This document shows, in pieces, positions 53,866 to 63,980 of a DNA stretch of 64,000 bases; the stretch's first letter is position 1; every line of letters starts with the position of its first letter. Source of the stretch: Primorskyibacter marinus (lineage in GTDB: Bacteria > Pseudomonadota > Alphaproteobacteria > Rhodobacterales > Rhodobacteraceae). The notes beneath the pieces were generated by a model. It saw only the letters and a list, made by a program, of their open reading frames with translations. It was not told the DNA's origin and made no database searches. Both the position numbers and the translations under genes were made by a program. Where the stretch lies: assembly GCF_003313245.1 (NCBI RefSeq), contig NZ_QJSD01000014.1, positions 7,501-71,500 of the forward strand. Reading direction: 5' to 3'.

Positions 53866-54209
53866 ACCCAACCTCAGCTTGTGATGCTTATCACCTAATA
53901 CCACACAGGCTGAGATGAAAGTCCCAGTTGTCCAGGCGAATGCTGAATTAGTTGAGCCACTGACCGCGACCCAACGCTGATGAGGCTGCGCCTCAACTAC
54001 GCCCCACTGTCATCCGGCCCCGTAACCGCCAGTCAATCACCTTGTCGAAGATTGCATAGCGAAGCCGTTATCGGATTTGCAGAAAGCTGAAGGCAAAGCG
54101 ACAGGGACTGCGCCGCATGGTTGCCTTGGCTTTGCTGCGACAGGCCCACGAAGCGCGGGCCAAACCAACGCGATCCGGCGAGACCAACCTGCATCCGTAC
54201 CGCGCCCGT
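53866..54209. other. Intergenic stretch between the DksA-like gene and ftsY
   Basis: Both flanking genes read leftward, so this carries the ftsY promoter. I see a hairpin (TGAGGC-TGC-GCCTCA at 53981-53995) with outer arms GTTGAG (53951) and CTCAAC (53992) that could pair instead, but no T run. No supported gene; open frames antisense to each other lack similarity. Confidence 0.4.
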
Positions 54210-54479
54210 TCACTTCAACTGACTGTCTTTCGACCCGCGCCGGTTCATGCCGCCGCGCGCCTTGAACGCGCCGTCGCGCTCCTGTTGGCAGTCGATGCAA
54301 AGTTTCACCCCCGGCAAGGCGATACGGCGGGCTTCTGGGATTTCTTCCTCGCACTCGGCACAATGGGTCAGGCTTTCGCCGGTCGGCCCGCGCCGGGCCT
54401 TGAGACGTGCCAGCTCGTCATTGATCGACGCCTCGATCTGTTCGCTTACCGCGCCGTCGCGCGCCCATCCGCCTGCCAT
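54210..54479 (-). CDS. DksA/TraR-family C4 zinc finger protein
   Basis: An 89-residue short DksA-like protein. The C4 zinc finger is CAECEEEIPEARRIA followed by KLCIDCQQERD. The segment MAGGWARDGAVSEQIEASIN is typical of the small alphaproteobacterial members. DksA proteins bind in the RNA polymerase secondary channel and work with ppGpp; this short form lacks the long coiled coil, so direct equivalence is not assured. The ATG at 54479 matches the family start; an upstream in-frame codon adds 5 residues. Confidence 0.87.
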   Translation of the reverse strand: MAGGWARDGAVSEQIEASINDELARLKARRGPTGESLTHCAECEEEIPEARRIALPGVKLCIDCQQERDGAFKARGGMNRRGSKDSQLK

Positions 54480-54598
54480 GGCATCCTCCGTCAATCAGCC
54501 TTCCTTGAACATAGGTATGCGCACCCATTCTGCAAAGGGTTTGGCCGCTTGACCTTTCGCCGCTGCCGCTATGTTTCAAACCAAAGGAGATTTTCCGA

Positions 54599-55123
54599 AT
54601 GTTTCGTTTTGTCATCGCCCTTTTGTTGGCCGCTTTCACCGCCCTGCCCGGCATCGCTGCACAGGGGGTCACGTTCAAATCCATCGACGGCGGCACGCTG
54701 TCGCTGGATCAGTGGAAAGGTCAGCCGGTGCTGGTGGTCAATACCGCGTCGCGCTGCGGGTTCACGCCGCAATTCGACGGGTTGCAGGCGCTTTATGACG
54801 CCTACCGCGACCAGGGATTGATCGTTCTGGCCGTGCCCTCCAACGATTTCAAACAAGAGCTGGCCTCGGAAGAAGAGGTCAAGGATTTCTGCGAGTTCAA
54901 TTTCAATCTCGACATGCCAATGACCACCATCAACCATGTGCGCGGGGCAGATGCGCATCCGTTCTACGCTTGGGTCAAGGCCCGGACAGGCTTTGTCCCG
55001 TCATGGAATTTCAACAAGATCCTGATCGGACCCGAGGGCGACGTTCTGGGCACATGGGGCGCGCTGACGAAACCCCAATCCGCGCCCATCACCAACGCCG
55101 TGAAAGCTGCGCTGCGTTATTAG
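54599..55123 (+). CDS. Glutathione peroxidase, exported
   Basis: A 174-residue glutathione peroxidase/BtuE-type thiol peroxidase. An N-terminal Sec signal (MFRFVIALLLAAFTALPGIA) suggests a periplasmic enzyme, unlike most cytoplasmic members. The peroxidatic Cys is in VVNTASRCGFTPQFDGLQAL (family VNVASKCGFT), followed by LAVPSNDFKQELASEEEVK and the catalytic Trp segment VPSWNFNKILIGPEG. It reduces lipid or hydrogen peroxides. The stop overlaps the convergent ClC gene by 4 bases. Confidence 0.93.
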   Translation: MFRFVIALLLAAFTALPGIAAQGVTFKSIDGGTLSLDQWKGQPVLVVNTASRCGFTPQFDGLQALYDAYRDQGLIVLAVPSNDFKQELASEEEVKDFCEFNFNLDMPMTTINHVRGADAHPFYAWVKARTGFVPSWNFNKILIGPEGDVLGTWGALTKPQSAPITNAVKAALRY

Positions 55124-56802
55124 CGGTGTTCTTCGGCCGCAGTCGCCGCCAGAGCCCGGTTATAGGCCTTGAGCGCATCGACATGGTAAAGCGCGCCTTG
55201 CAGAACCGCCGCTTCACCCTCCAGCTTTACCACCGGCAGGAAGGCGACGCCTGATTTATCAAATACCGGCAGGGCCGTCTCCAACGTCGCACTTTCCTGA
55301 ACGTACAGGCCCTGTGCGATCATCTCTTGGCAGGTTTCCTCATCCGCGGTGTTTTCGTCCGTGACCCGGCGCATGACCCCTGTGACGCGGAACATCGCCA
55401 GAAGATAGGTCTGCGGGCCGGCTGCAAGCCGCACGTTGCGCTGTTCCAGTTGGGTCAGGAAAAACGAACGGTTGACCAGACGTGACGCGAGCGCTGTTGA
55501 CAGGGAGACCGAGACCATCACAGCCAGCCCCGTCTGCCAGTCGCCTGTCATTTCGAACACGATCAGCGTGGTCGAGATTGGCGCGCCCAGCACCGCCGCT
55601 GCCACCGCGCCCATGCCCGCCAGCGCATAAAGCGTGTCGGCACCAGAACTGTCGGGGAAAAGTCCCGTGGCGATCCCGCCGAACGCCAGACCGGTCAATG
55701 CGCCAACCATCAGCGAGGGCGAAAAGATGCCCCCCCCCATGCGGCCTGCCAATGTCACCGCCACCGCGATGACCTTGAGAACGGCAAAAACAATCGCCTC
55801 ATGCATCAACAACTGGCCGGTCAGCGCCGTGCTGGTCGTCTCGTACCCGACACCGATGATATGCGGAAACTTGATCGCCATCACGCCAAGGATCAGCCCT
55901 GCGAGCGTCGGCCTGACCCAAACCGGCAGGCCGATGCGGTTTTCCAGCTGGTTTTCAACGTCTTCGGCGTAAAAGATCGCCCGCATCATCACCACTGCGA
56001 CCAGTCCGCAGACCAGACCCAGCACAAGGAAGGCGGGCAGTTCGAGATAAAATTCCAGTGTCGTGGTTCCGGGCAGGCTGAATTCCGTGACGTCGCCAAA
56101 GGCCAGCCGGTTGATCACCGTCCCCGCTGCGCTGGCCACGACAATCGGCGCAAACGCGTGCAGGGAAAAGTGGCGCAGGACAACCTCCAGCGCGAACAAT
56201 GCGCCGGCAATGGGCGCGTTGAAACTGGCCGACACAGCCGCCGCCACGGCGCAACCCATCAGATCGCGTCCGGTGATCCCGTCGGCCCGGATCAGGTTGC
56301 TGATCCAGCTGGAAATCGTCGCCGCGATATGGACCACCGGCCCTTCCCGACCGGACGAGCCGCCGGTTGACAGCGTGATCAGCGACGCCAATGCCGAAAC
56401 CAGGCCCGCCCTTTTCTGCACCCGTCCGTCATTCAGCGCGGCCCCTTCGATCACATCCGCCACCGCGTGAACGCGCTTGTCGGACGTGAACCAATGCAGC
56501 AAGAGGCCCACAGCCAAGCCACCCCCAACTGGCACCAGAAGCACCACATACCAAGGCAATGTCCCGGCAAAACTGTGCAGGCTGTTCACATCTGACGTGC
56601 CGTAAAATGCCGTTTGCAGGATGTCGATGCCGCCACGGAACAGCAATGCCGCAAAGCCCGCCGTGATGCCGATCACCAGCGCGATGAACCAGAACTGGAT
56701 CTGGCTGGGGCCGCGATTGCGCAGCAATTGCCAGCCGTGATCGAACATCCGAGCCATATCCGCCAACTGTTCTTGCAGCGCCGCTACATACCGTCCGCTC
56801 AA
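55120..56802 (-). CDS. ClC chloride channel/antiporter with C-terminal CBS region
   Basis: A 560-residue ClC protein. Selectivity-filter signatures are present: GGSSGREGPVVHIAATIS (GREGP), MGGGIFSPSLMVGALTG (GxFxP type) and ALAGMGAVAAAVLGAPIS. About ten to twelve helices span residues 35-430, and the remaining 130 residues resemble a pair of CBS domains (LYVQESATLETALPVFDKSG). Whether it is a channel or proton-coupled exchanger cannot be told. The start is a TTG at 56802; an ATG at 56757 is an alternative. Confidence 0.9.
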   Translation of the reverse strand: MSGRYVAALQEQLADMARMFDHGWQLLRNRGPSQIQFWFIALVIGITAGFAALLFRGGIDILQTAFYGTSDVNSLHSFAGTLPWYVVLLVPVGGGLAVGLLLHWFTSDKRVHAVADVIEGAALNDGRVQKRAGLVSALASLITLSTGGSSGREGPVVHIAATISSWISNLIRADGITGRDLMGCAVAAAVSASFNAPIAGALFALEVVLRHFSLHAFAPIVVASAAGTVINRLAFGDVTEFSLPGTTTLEFYLELPAFLVLGLVCGLVAVVMMRAIFYAEDVENQLENRIGLPVWVRPTLAGLILGVMAIKFPHIIGVGYETTSTALTGQLLMHEAIVFAVLKVIAVAVTLAGRMGGGIFSPSLMVGALTGLAFGGIATGLFPDSSGADTLYALAGMGAVAAAVLGAPISTTLIVFEMTGDWQTGLAVMVSVSLSTALASRLVNRSFFLTQLEQRNVRLAAGPQTYLLAMFRVTGVMRRVTDENTADEETCQEMIAQGLYVQESATLETALPVFDKSGVAFLPVVKLEGEAAVLQGALYHVDALKAYNRALAATAAEEHR

Positions 56803-56878
56803 AGTCTTTGCCTCGCTTCGCCTTTCCCCACAGGCCGGGTCGGGATAGGATACGTCCCGCCCCTACGGAGTGTCCCGC

Positions 56879-58246
56879 ATGAACATCCACGCAGCGCTTG
56901 ACGCGCTTGAAGCCTTCCTAGGCCAACGGCTCAGCCGGTCCAAGTCCGATCTGTCTCTGCATGGCGAATCAGAGACCCATTTTCCGCAAATGCCTCCCGA
57001 TGCGGTCGCCTATCCCGAAACCACGGCAGAGGTCAGCCGGATCATGCAAATCTGTGCCAAGCATGGCTGCCCGGTGATCGCCTGGGGCACCGGCACCTCG
57101 CTGGAGGGGCACACCGCGGCCGTCAAAGGCGGCGTAACGTTGGATATGGGGCGCATGAACCGCGTGCTCGACATTCAGGCGGCGGATATGGATGTGCGGG
57201 TACAGCCGGGTGTGACGCGCGAGGCCCTGAACGCAGAGTTGCGTGCCACAGGTCTGTTTTTCCCGATAGATCCCGGTGCCAATGCAACGCTTGGCGGGAT
57301 GGCAGCAACACGGGCCAGCGGCACAACAGCGGTGCGCTATGGGACGATGCGGGACAATGTGCTGGCGCTGGAGGTGGTTCTGGCCGATGGCCGTGTGATC
57401 CGCACCGGGACACGGGCGCGCAAATCCAGTGCAGGCTATGACCTGACGGCGTTGTTTGTCGGATCGGAAGGCACGCTGGGTATCATCACGGAATTGACCT
57501 TGCGGCTGCACGGCCAGCCAGAGGCAATCTCGGCCGGGGTCTGCGCTTTCGAGGATTTTCACGGGGCCGTGAATGCCGTGATCGAGACCATCCAGATGGG
57601 CCTGCCATTGGCCCGGATGGAGTTTCTGGACGAGACCAGCGCCGCCGCCGTCAACGCCTATGCGGGCATGGCCTTTCCCGAAAAGCCGCACCTTTTGTTC
57701 GAACTTCACGGCAGCCCCGACAGCGTCGCCGAGGATGCACAGCGTTTTGGAGATATTGTCACCGATCACGGCTCAAGCGGCTTTGAGTGGTCCGACCGGA
57801 TCGAGGACCGAAAAACGCTTTGGGCGATGCGACACAACGCATTCTATGCGATTCTTGCACTGCGGCCCGGAGCGCGGTCTCTGGTGACAGATATTTGCGT
57901 GCCGATCTCTCGCCTCGCGCAAGCTGTCGAGGAAACCCGCGCGGATATCGCACGGTCAGGCCTTGCAGGGCCCATTCTTGGACATGTGGGCGACGGCAAT
58001 TTTCACGCCATCCTGCTGGTTGATCCCGCAAAGCCTTCGGAAATGGCGACGGCGAAAGCAGTGTCACACAGGATGGTCGAACGGTCTCTGGCGCTTGGCG
58101 GTACAGCCACAGGCGAGCATGGCGTGGGTCTGGGCAAGCGTGACTATATGGCAAAAGAGCACGGCGATGGCTGGGCGGTCATGGGGCAACTGAAACAGGC
58201 GCTGGACCCTTTGGACCTTCTGAATCCTGGGAAACTCGTCCCATAG
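56879..58246 (+). CDS. FAD-linked D-lactate/glycolate dehydrogenase-type oxidase
   Basis: A 455-residue FAD_binding_4/FAD-oxidase C protein closest in pattern to cytochrome-type D-lactate dehydrogenases (Dld). FAD contacts are VIAWGTGTSLEGHTAAVKGG and FPIDPGANATLGGMAATRAS. The C-terminal site has LGHVGDGNFHAILLV and TGEHGVGLGKRDYM. It should oxidise D-lactate or another D-2-hydroxyacid, giving electrons to the respiratory chain. ATG at 56879 is chosen over a GTG three codons upstream. Convergent with recN. Confidence 0.92.
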   Translation: MNIHAALDALEAFLGQRLSRSKSDLSLHGESETHFPQMPPDAVAYPETTAEVSRIMQICAKHGCPVIAWGTGTSLEGHTAAVKGGVTLDMGRMNRVLDIQAADMDVRVQPGVTREALNAELRATGLFFPIDPGANATLGGMAATRASGTTAVRYGTMRDNVLALEVVLADGRVIRTGTRARKSSAGYDLTALFVGSEGTLGIITELTLRLHGQPEAISAGVCAFEDFHGAVNAVIETIQMGLPLARMEFLDETSAAAVNAYAGMAFPEKPHLLFELHGSPDSVAEDAQRFGDIVTDHGSSGFEWSDRIEDRKTLWAMRHNAFYAILALRPGARSLVTDICVPISRLAQAVEETRADIARSGLAGPILGHVGDGNFHAILLVDPAKPSEMATAKAVSHRMVERSLALGGTATGEHGVGLGKRDYMAKEHGDGWAVMGQLKQALDPLDLLNPGKLVP

Positions 58247-58383
58247 CGAACAGGGACCAAGCTTGACCTCATTGAGCGCCTTCCGGCGCACAGGTCGGTT
58301 TTCTTGCAAGGGGCGTGCCGCCCCCTCTTGGCCTCTCGGCCAATTCACCCCCCACGCGCATGTGGCGCAGCTTGTGCAAGACC

Positions 58384-60033
58384 TCAGACCTTCAGCAAAA
58401 CCCGCGCGGCTGCTCGTGCCTCATCGGTGATGGTGTCGCCGGCCAGCATCCGGGCCAGTTCATCAATTCTGTCGGGTGGGGTAAGCGGTATGACAGTCGA
58501 CGTTGTCATCCCGTCAGCCACCTTTTTTTCCACCCTCCAGTGATGCGCCCCAAGCGCGGCCACCTGCGGCGAGTGCGTGACGACAAGCACCTGCCCGTCT
58601 TCGGCCAGCGCCGCCAGCCTGCGCCCGACCGCATCTGCCGTTGCGCCGCCGACGCCTCGGTCAATCTCGTCGAAAATCATCGTGATGCCGGACTGGTGCT
58701 GGCTAAGACAGACCTTCAACGCCAGCAGGAACCTGCTCAGCTCCCCCCCGGAGGCAATCTTGTTCAGCGGCCCGGACGGCGCGCCAGGGTTTGTGGCGAC
58801 TGTGAAAGCCACCGCATCGCGCCCCTCAGGTCCAGCGGAACCCTCGTCGATCTGCGTGGTAAAGACCGCGCGGTCCATCTTCAGCGGTGCCAACTCGGCA
58901 GAAACGGCCGCATCAAGGGCGGCAGCGTTCTTGCGCCGGGCGTCTGTCAGGGCGCGGGCTGCCGCATCATATGCGGCATCCGCATCCGCCGCGACAGTTC
59001 TGAGATCGGCAAGTCCCGCATCCCCCGCATCCAGCGCTGCCAGCCGGTCCATCAGATCGCGGGCGAGATCCGCCAAACTGTCAGGACTGACCTGATGCTT
59101 TCGCGCCGCCCCGCGTATGGCAAACAGCCGCTCTTCGGTGTCTTCCAGCTCTCGCGGATCGAAACTGAGCGCCCGTAACGCATCCTCCACGCCCTGCGCC
59201 GCTTCGCCAAGTTCGACCATGGCACGTTCCAGCGCCGCAACCGACCCGTCAAGCCGCCCATCCGTCCGGTCAATCACGCCGTCGATCCAGCGCATTGCAT
59301 CCCCCATCGACCCTTCGGCCCCTTCGGGACCAAGCGCCGACAGCGCCCGCGAAACGTCCGCACGGGTTCGTTCTGCCCCTTGCATCAAACGACGGCGGGC
59401 ATCCAGCGCCGCCTCTTCACCGGGCTGCGGGTCCAGCTTTCCCAACTCATCCACGGCATGGCGCAGGAAATCTTCCTCCGCGCGCATCTCGGACAGGTCT
59501 GCCTCTGCCTGCACAACAGCCTTGGCCGCCGCCGAGGCCGCACGCCAGGCCTCTCTGACGGTGCTGACCAGACCGTCGTGGCCGCCGAAATCATCCAGCA
59601 AAGCCCTGTGGACGCGCGGGTTCAGCAACCCCTTGTCGTCATGCTGACCATGCAGTTCGACCAAGGTTTCAGACAAGGTCCGCAAGACATCGCCAGAAAC
59701 GCGCCTGTCATTCACCCACGCCGTCTTGCGTCCATCAGGTGTATTTATACGTCGCAGGATCAACTCGTCAGAACTGGGCAAACCAGCCTCGTCAAGCACT
59801 GCACGCGCCGCATGCCCTGCCGCCAGATCGAACACCGCGACAACCTCGCCCTGCGCGGCACCGGCACGCACCAATTCTGCGCGTCCCCGCCATCCCAGCA
59901 CGAAACCCAGCGAGTCCAGCAGAATGGATTTGCCCGCCCCGGTTTCCCCGGTCAGCACGTTGAGGCCCGGCTGAAACGCAAGATCCAGCCGGTCGATGAT
60001 CAACATGTCACGAATTTCAAGCGCCCGAAGCAT
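58384..60033 (-). CDS. recN: DNA repair protein RecN
   Basis: A 549-residue SMC-like repair protein acting in double-strand break repair. The Walker A motif is LTGETGAGKSILLDSLGF near residues 27-44. The ABC signature is IASGGELSRFLLALKVCL and Walker B is GITMIFDEIDRGVGG. A central helical part (about residues 160-370) would form the coiled coil. It follows bamD on the same strand, as in many alphaproteobacteria. No SOS box could be identified by eye. Confidence 0.96.
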   Translation of the reverse strand: MLRALEIRDMLIIDRLDLAFQPGLNVLTGETGAGKSILLDSLGFVLGWRGRAELVRAGAAQGEVVAVFDLAAGHAARAVLDEAGLPSSDELILRRINTPDGRKTAWVNDRRVSGDVLRTLSETLVELHGQHDDKGLLNPRVHRALLDDFGGHDGLVSTVREAWRAASAAAKAVVQAEADLSEMRAEEDFLRHAVDELGKLDPQPGEEAALDARRRLMQGAERTRADVSRALSALGPEGAEGSMGDAMRWIDGVIDRTDGRLDGSVAALERAMVELGEAAQGVEDALRALSFDPRELEDTEERLFAIRGAARKHQVSPDSLADLARDLMDRLAALDAGDAGLADLRTVAADADAAYDAAARALTDARRKNAAALDAAVSAELAPLKMDRAVFTTQIDEGSAGPEGRDAVAFTVATNPGAPSGPLNKIASGGELSRFLLALKVCLSQHQSGITMIFDEIDRGVGGATADAVGRRLAALAEDGQVLVVTHSPQVAALGAHHWRVEKKVADGMTTSTVIPLTPPDRIDELARMLAGDTITDEARAAARVLLKV

Positions 60034-60170
60034 GGCCTAATCCCGCCATGACGGCGTCTCAGCCCCGGCAGCCCTCAACGTCATCAGCAACAATCCGTCA
60101 GCCGCCACCCCGAAAGCGGGATGGCGGGCGGGGCGTCGCCGAAGGCGCGCGTCGTCCCGGCATCCATGGG

Positions 60171-61025
60171 TTACAACCACTGGCCTTTGACCATCTGGCG
60201 ATAGATCTGCGCCAACCAGTTGTCGCCTGCGGCCTTCAACTCAAGCCCCTGACCGGTCAACAGCTTGAAACTGTCCTGATACCAATCGGTGGATTGATAG
60301 TTGTAACCAAGGATCGCCCCCGCAGTCTGCGCCTCATCCGTCAGACCCAGCGACAAATACGCCTCGACCAGCCGGTGCAGGGCTTCCGCCGTATGCGTCG
60401 TGGTCTGGAAATCCTCGACAACCACCCGGAAACGATTGATCGCTGCGGGGAAATGCTCGCGCCGCAGATAGTAACGGCCAATTTCCATTTCCTTGCCGGC
60501 AAGATGGTCAAACGCCAGATCGAACTTCAGAATCGAGCTGCGGGCATATTCGCTGTCAGGATAGCGTTCGATCACGGTCCGCAGGCTTTGCAACGCCTGG
60601 AATGTCAGCCCCTGATCACGGCCGACTTCCTCGATCTGATCGTAATAGCTTAGCGCCAGCAGATATTGCGCATAGGCCGCATCGTCATCGGTCGGATAAA
60701 AATCGATATAGCGCTGCGCGGCACCCCGGCTGTTTTCGTAGTCCTTGTTCTTGTGATAGGCAAAGGCCTGCATGATCAAGGCCCGCTTGGCCCAATCCGA
60801 ATAGGGATAAAGCCGCTCTATCTCGGAGAAGTAAAACGCAGCATCTTCCGGCTTTTCACGATTCAGCTCGAATTCGCCACGTTCATAGATTTGCTCGGCG
60901 GTATAGCTCTCCAGCGGCGCGCCGCCAGAACGGCCCGGTGCCTTCTGCAAGACGCCGCAGCCGGCTAGAAAAGCCGACACGAGCAATGCTGTGACCACCC
61001 CCGTACGCGATCCGACGCCTGCCAT
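60171..61025 (-). CDS. bamD: Outer membrane protein assembly factor BamD (ComL)
   Basis: A 284-residue lipoprotein of the Bam complex. The signal ends VSAFLAGCGVLQKAP with the lipobox LAGC (lipidated Cys near residue 23). The rest is TPR-like: KPEDAAFYFSEIERLYPYSDW, KRALIMQAFAYHKNKDYENS, RYIDFYPTDDDAAYAQYLLA and HTAEALHRLVEAYLSLGLTD. It bridges BamA and the outer-membrane barrel folding machinery. ATG at 61025 is preferred, 13 codons inside the longest frame, because it places the lipobox correctly. Between lpxC and recN. Confidence 0.94.
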   Translation of the reverse strand: MAGVGSRTGVVTALLVSAFLAGCGVLQKAPGRSGGAPLESYTAEQIYERGEFELNREKPEDAAFYFSEIERLYPYSDWAKRALIMQAFAYHKNKDYENSRGAAQRYIDFYPTDDDAAYAQYLLALSYYDQIEEVGRDQGLTFQALQSLRTVIERYPDSEYARSSILKFDLAFDHLAGKEMEIGRYYLRREHFPAAINRFRVVVEDFQTTTHTAEALHRLVEAYLSLGLTDEAQTAGAILGYNYQSTDWYQDSFKLLTGQGLELKAAGDNWLAQIYRQMVKGQWL

Positions 61026-61155
61026 GCTTGCTCTTCCTCGTTCGACCTTGTGGGTTTCACCCACTTTCCTGCCCCGCTCCTAGCATAGAAAGTTCCGGTG
61101 CAAAACGCCTTTGCAACGATTCATGCACAGGATGTGACCAAGGACACGCGTTGTG

Positions 61156-62076
61156 TCAGGCGACGGCGGGAATTTCGTGGCGTTCAACGCCCGATCCGGG
61201 CAGCCGTGCGGCAGTTTCCGGATCACAAACTGTCATTCGGAATGCCCCCGGCGTTGCGAACAGCGCGTGCAGCAATGTGTTGGTCATCGCGTGACCGGCA
61301 CGAAAGCCTGTATAACGCCCGAGGATCGGCGCACCGGCAAGGGCCAGATCGCCAAGCGCGTCGAGCATTTTATGGCGCACAGCTTCATCTGCATGCCGGA
61401 ACCCGCCGGGGCTCAGCACGTCAGCGCCGTCAACGACAACGGCGTTTTCCAGCGTCCCGCCAAGCGCCAGACCATTGGCATGCATCATGTCAACGTCGGC
61501 TTTGCGACAAAACGTCCGACAATCGCACAGCTCTCGGACAAACGCCCCGTTTGCCATGTCCAGCGCCATTTCCTGTTCGCCGATCGCCTCATCCGCAAAA
61601 TCAATGTGGAAATCAATCACCAGACGATCCGCCGGATCAAGCCGCGCCCAGCCGTTCGGCGTGCGCACTTCAACGGGCTTCAGAATCTCAAGCGCACGGA
61701 TCGGCGCATATTGTTCACGCACACCGCGGGCAAGGATGCCCGACACGAAAGGTTGCGAGCTGCCATCGAGAATCGGAACCTCGGGGCCGTCAATCTCGAC
61801 CAGTGCGTTGTGAATGCCACAACCGGCAAGGGCTGCCATCACATGTTCGATGGTCGATACGGACACACCCGCCTTGTTGATGATGCGGGTGCAAAGGGGG
61901 GATTGCTCGACCACATCCCAACGCGCCGGAATCAACGTATCGCCCAAGCTGATATCGGTCCGTTTGAACCAGATGCCATGCTCTGCGCTTGCAGGGCGCA
62001 ACGTAAGGCAGGCGGGCTTGCCCGAATGCAGGCCCACACCTTCGAAACTCACTGCTGATCTCAACGTCGTCTGCAC
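61156..62076 (-). CDS. lpxC: UDP-3-O-acyl-N-acetylglucosamine deacetylase
   Basis: A 306-residue zinc deacetylase catalysing the committed step of lipid A synthesis. The N-terminus QTTLRSAVSFEGVGLHSGKP and the zinc-site motifs STIEHVMAALAGCGIHNALV, EIDGPEVPILDGSS and AVRHKMLDALGDLALAG (H-x3-D) are all present. Upstream codons of the open frame look unrelated, and similarity starts at a GTG, 62076, which I take as the start. It follows ftsZ with a terminator between, so its own promoter is likely in 62077-62250. Confidence 0.95.
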   Translation of the reverse strand: MQTTLRSAVSFEGVGLHSGKPACLTLRPASAEHGIWFKRTDISLGDTLIPARWDVVEQSPLCTRIINKAGVSVSTIEHVMAALAGCGIHNALVEIDGPEVPILDGSSQPFVSGILARGVREQYAPIRALEILKPVEVRTPNGWARLDPADRLVIDFHIDFADEAIGEQEMALDMANGAFVRELCDCRTFCRKADVDMMHANGLALGGTLENAVVVDGADVLSPGGFRHADEAVRHKMLDALGDLALAGAPILGRYTGFRAGHAMTNTLLHALFATPGAFRMTVCDPETAARLPGSGVERHEIPAVA

Positions 62077-62251
62077 GACAAACCCCCAAAAATCTGCGCG
62101 CCTGACTTCAACCCAGCGCGTCTTGTGATCGGAAATAGCCTTTGGGGGCGGCGGGCTCAAATCAAACATTGCTACGCTTTGAAACATGCCCGCAACATGA
62201 TGGGCGGGAACCCGCCAAAACCAGAGACACGCGCCGCAAGCTTCTGTTTCC

Positions 62252-62285
62252 AAAATAAAAAAGCCCTCCTTATCGGAGGGCTTTT
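62252..62285 (-). terminator. Rho-independent terminator between ftsZ and lpxC
   Basis: A 9-bp stem (AAGCCCTCC with GGAGGGCTT) and 5-base loop. Read leftward after ftsZ it is followed by TTTTATTTT, and a shorter T run is present on the other strand. It is 24 bases after the ftsZ stop and separates ftsZ from lpxC. Confidence 0.88.
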
Positions 62286-62306
62286 CGTCTCTGGTTATGA
62301 CTGTTT

Positions 62307-63980
62307 TCAGTTCGCCTGACGCCTCAGAAACGCCGGGATTTCGATCCGCTCCTGATCGGGATCAGCCTCTGGCTCTGCCATCCGCTCTGGCTGATGGCCA
62401 TGAACCGGCGGTTGGCGACGGGGCGCAGGGGCTTCGTGGCCATGCGCCTGCCCCTGACCGGTCATCCGATTGATCAGCGAATTGATCCCGAAGCGGGGAC
62501 GCTCTGCATCTGCGGGTTCCGGATCGGCATCATAGCCTTGCGGCGCGGCTTGCGGACGGGCGCGGGCCGCAGCCTGCTGCAACCTGGCCAGCGCCTCGGG
62601 CGACGCTGCACCGGCAGCCGGGGCGCGCGGTGCCACGAAGCTTCCGGCAGCCGGAGTGCGGGTGTCCTGCTTGCGGTGGATATGGGCCACGGGTTCTGCT
62701 GCCGGCTGATAGGCCGGCGCGGGCAGGTCGTCAGCGGCACGCACTTCGCGGCGCGGCGCATATTGCGGCTGCGTCTCTTCGAAGACCTCCTCCTGCGCTT
62801 CTCCCGCGTCGGCATAGCCGTCATCCAGCGTCTCGAACAGCGAAGGCTCTTCCGCCACGGCAGCAGTTTGAGGCTCTACCGCATCCTCGGTCTGGGCTGC
62901 AACGGGCTGCTGTTCCGGCTCGTGATGGGCGAAGTCTTCTTCGACGGAGACCGGGGCGCGCAGCGGCTGTGCCAGCGAACGGCGTGGCACGGGCATTTCC
63001 AGGTTCACATCCGTTGCATCGATGCCGGTGGCGACGACGCTGACGCGCATCTTGCCTTCCATGCCATCATCCAGCGTGCTGCCGACGATGATATTGGCCT
63101 CCTGGTCGACTTCTTCGCGGATACGGTTGGCTGCCTCGTCCAGTTCGAACAGGGTCAGATCATGCCCACCGGTGATGTTGATCAGAACACCTTTGGCACC
63201 GCGCAGGCTGATTTCGTCGAGCAGCGGATTGGCAATGGCCTTTTCCGCGGCCTGGATTGCGCGCTCCTCGCCCTCGGCCTCGCCTGTGCCCATCATCGCC
63301 TTGCCCATCTCGTCCATCACGGCACGAACATCGGCAAAGTCGAGGTTGATAAGACCGGGACGCACCATCAGATCGGTCACGCCCTTCACGCCCTGATACA
63401 GCACGTCATCCGCCATGCTGAACGCTTCGGTAAAGGTGGTCTTTTCATTGGCCAGCCGGAACAGGTTCTGGTTGGGAATGATGATCAGCGTATCGACGAC
63501 CTTTTGCAGGTTCTCGACGCCGTCCTCGGCCTGCTTCATCCGCTTGCCGCCCTCGAACTGGAAGGGCTTGGTCACAACGCCAACGGTCAGGACGCCAAGT
63601 TCACGCGCCGCCTGTGCGATGATCGGGGCCGCACCTGTCCCGGTGCCGCCGCCCATCCCAGCAGTGATAAAGCACATATGCGCGCCCGCCAGATAATCGA
63701 CGATCTGCTCGATGCTCTCTTCGGCTGCTGCCGCGCCCACAGAGGCACGCGCACCCGCGCCGAGCCCCTCGGTCACTTTCACACCCAGTTGCACCTTGCT
63801 TTCCGACATGGATTGCTGAAGCGCCTGCGCGTCCGTATTGGCAACGACAAAGTCAACGCCGTCCAACTGTTTCTGGATCATGTTGTTGACGGCGTTGCCG
63901 CCCGCGCCACCAACGCCGAAAACCGTGATCCGGGGTTTCAGTTCTTCGTGTCCTGGCACCGTTAGGTTCAATGTCATCAA
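62307..63980 (-). CDS. ftsZ: Cell division protein FtsZ
   Basis: A 557-residue tubulin-like GTPase that forms the division ring. It starts [33 protein letters not shown] begins the GTP site and the tubulin signature is [29 protein letters not shown] (T7/synergy loop) is also present. After about residue 320 a very long Glu/Pro/Ala linker of roughly 215 residues leads to the conserved C-terminal peptide [13 protein letters not shown], which binds FtsA and other partners. A long linker is typical of alphaproteobacteria. ftsA and ftsQ are expected just outside the window. Confidence 0.98.
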   Translation of the reverse strand: MMTLNLTVPGHEELKPRITVFGVGGAGGNAVNNMIQKQLDGVDFVVANTDAQALQQSMSESKVQLGVKVTEGLGAGARASVGAAAAEESIEQIVDYLAGAHMCFITAGMGGGTGTGAAPIIAQAARELGVLTVGVVTKPFQFEGGKRMKQAEDGVENLQKVVDTLIIIPNQNLFRLANEKTTFTEAFSMADDVLYQGVKGVTDLMVRPGLINLDFADVRAVMDEMGKAMMGTGEAEGEERAIQAAEKAIANPLLDEISLRGAKGVLINITGGHDLTLFELDEAANRIREEVDQEANIIVGSTLDDGMEGKMRVSVVATGIDATDVNLEMPVPRRSLAQPLRAPVSVEEDFAHHEPEQQPVAAQTEDAVEPQTAAVAEEPSLFETLDDGYADAGEAQEEVFEETQPQYAPRREVRAADDLPAPAYQPAAEPVAHIHRKQDTRTPAAGSFVAPRAPAAGAASPEALARLQQAAARARPQAAPQGYDADPEPADAERPRFGINSLINRMTGQGQAHGHEAPAPRRQPPVHGHQPERMAEPEADPDQERIEIPAFLRRQAN

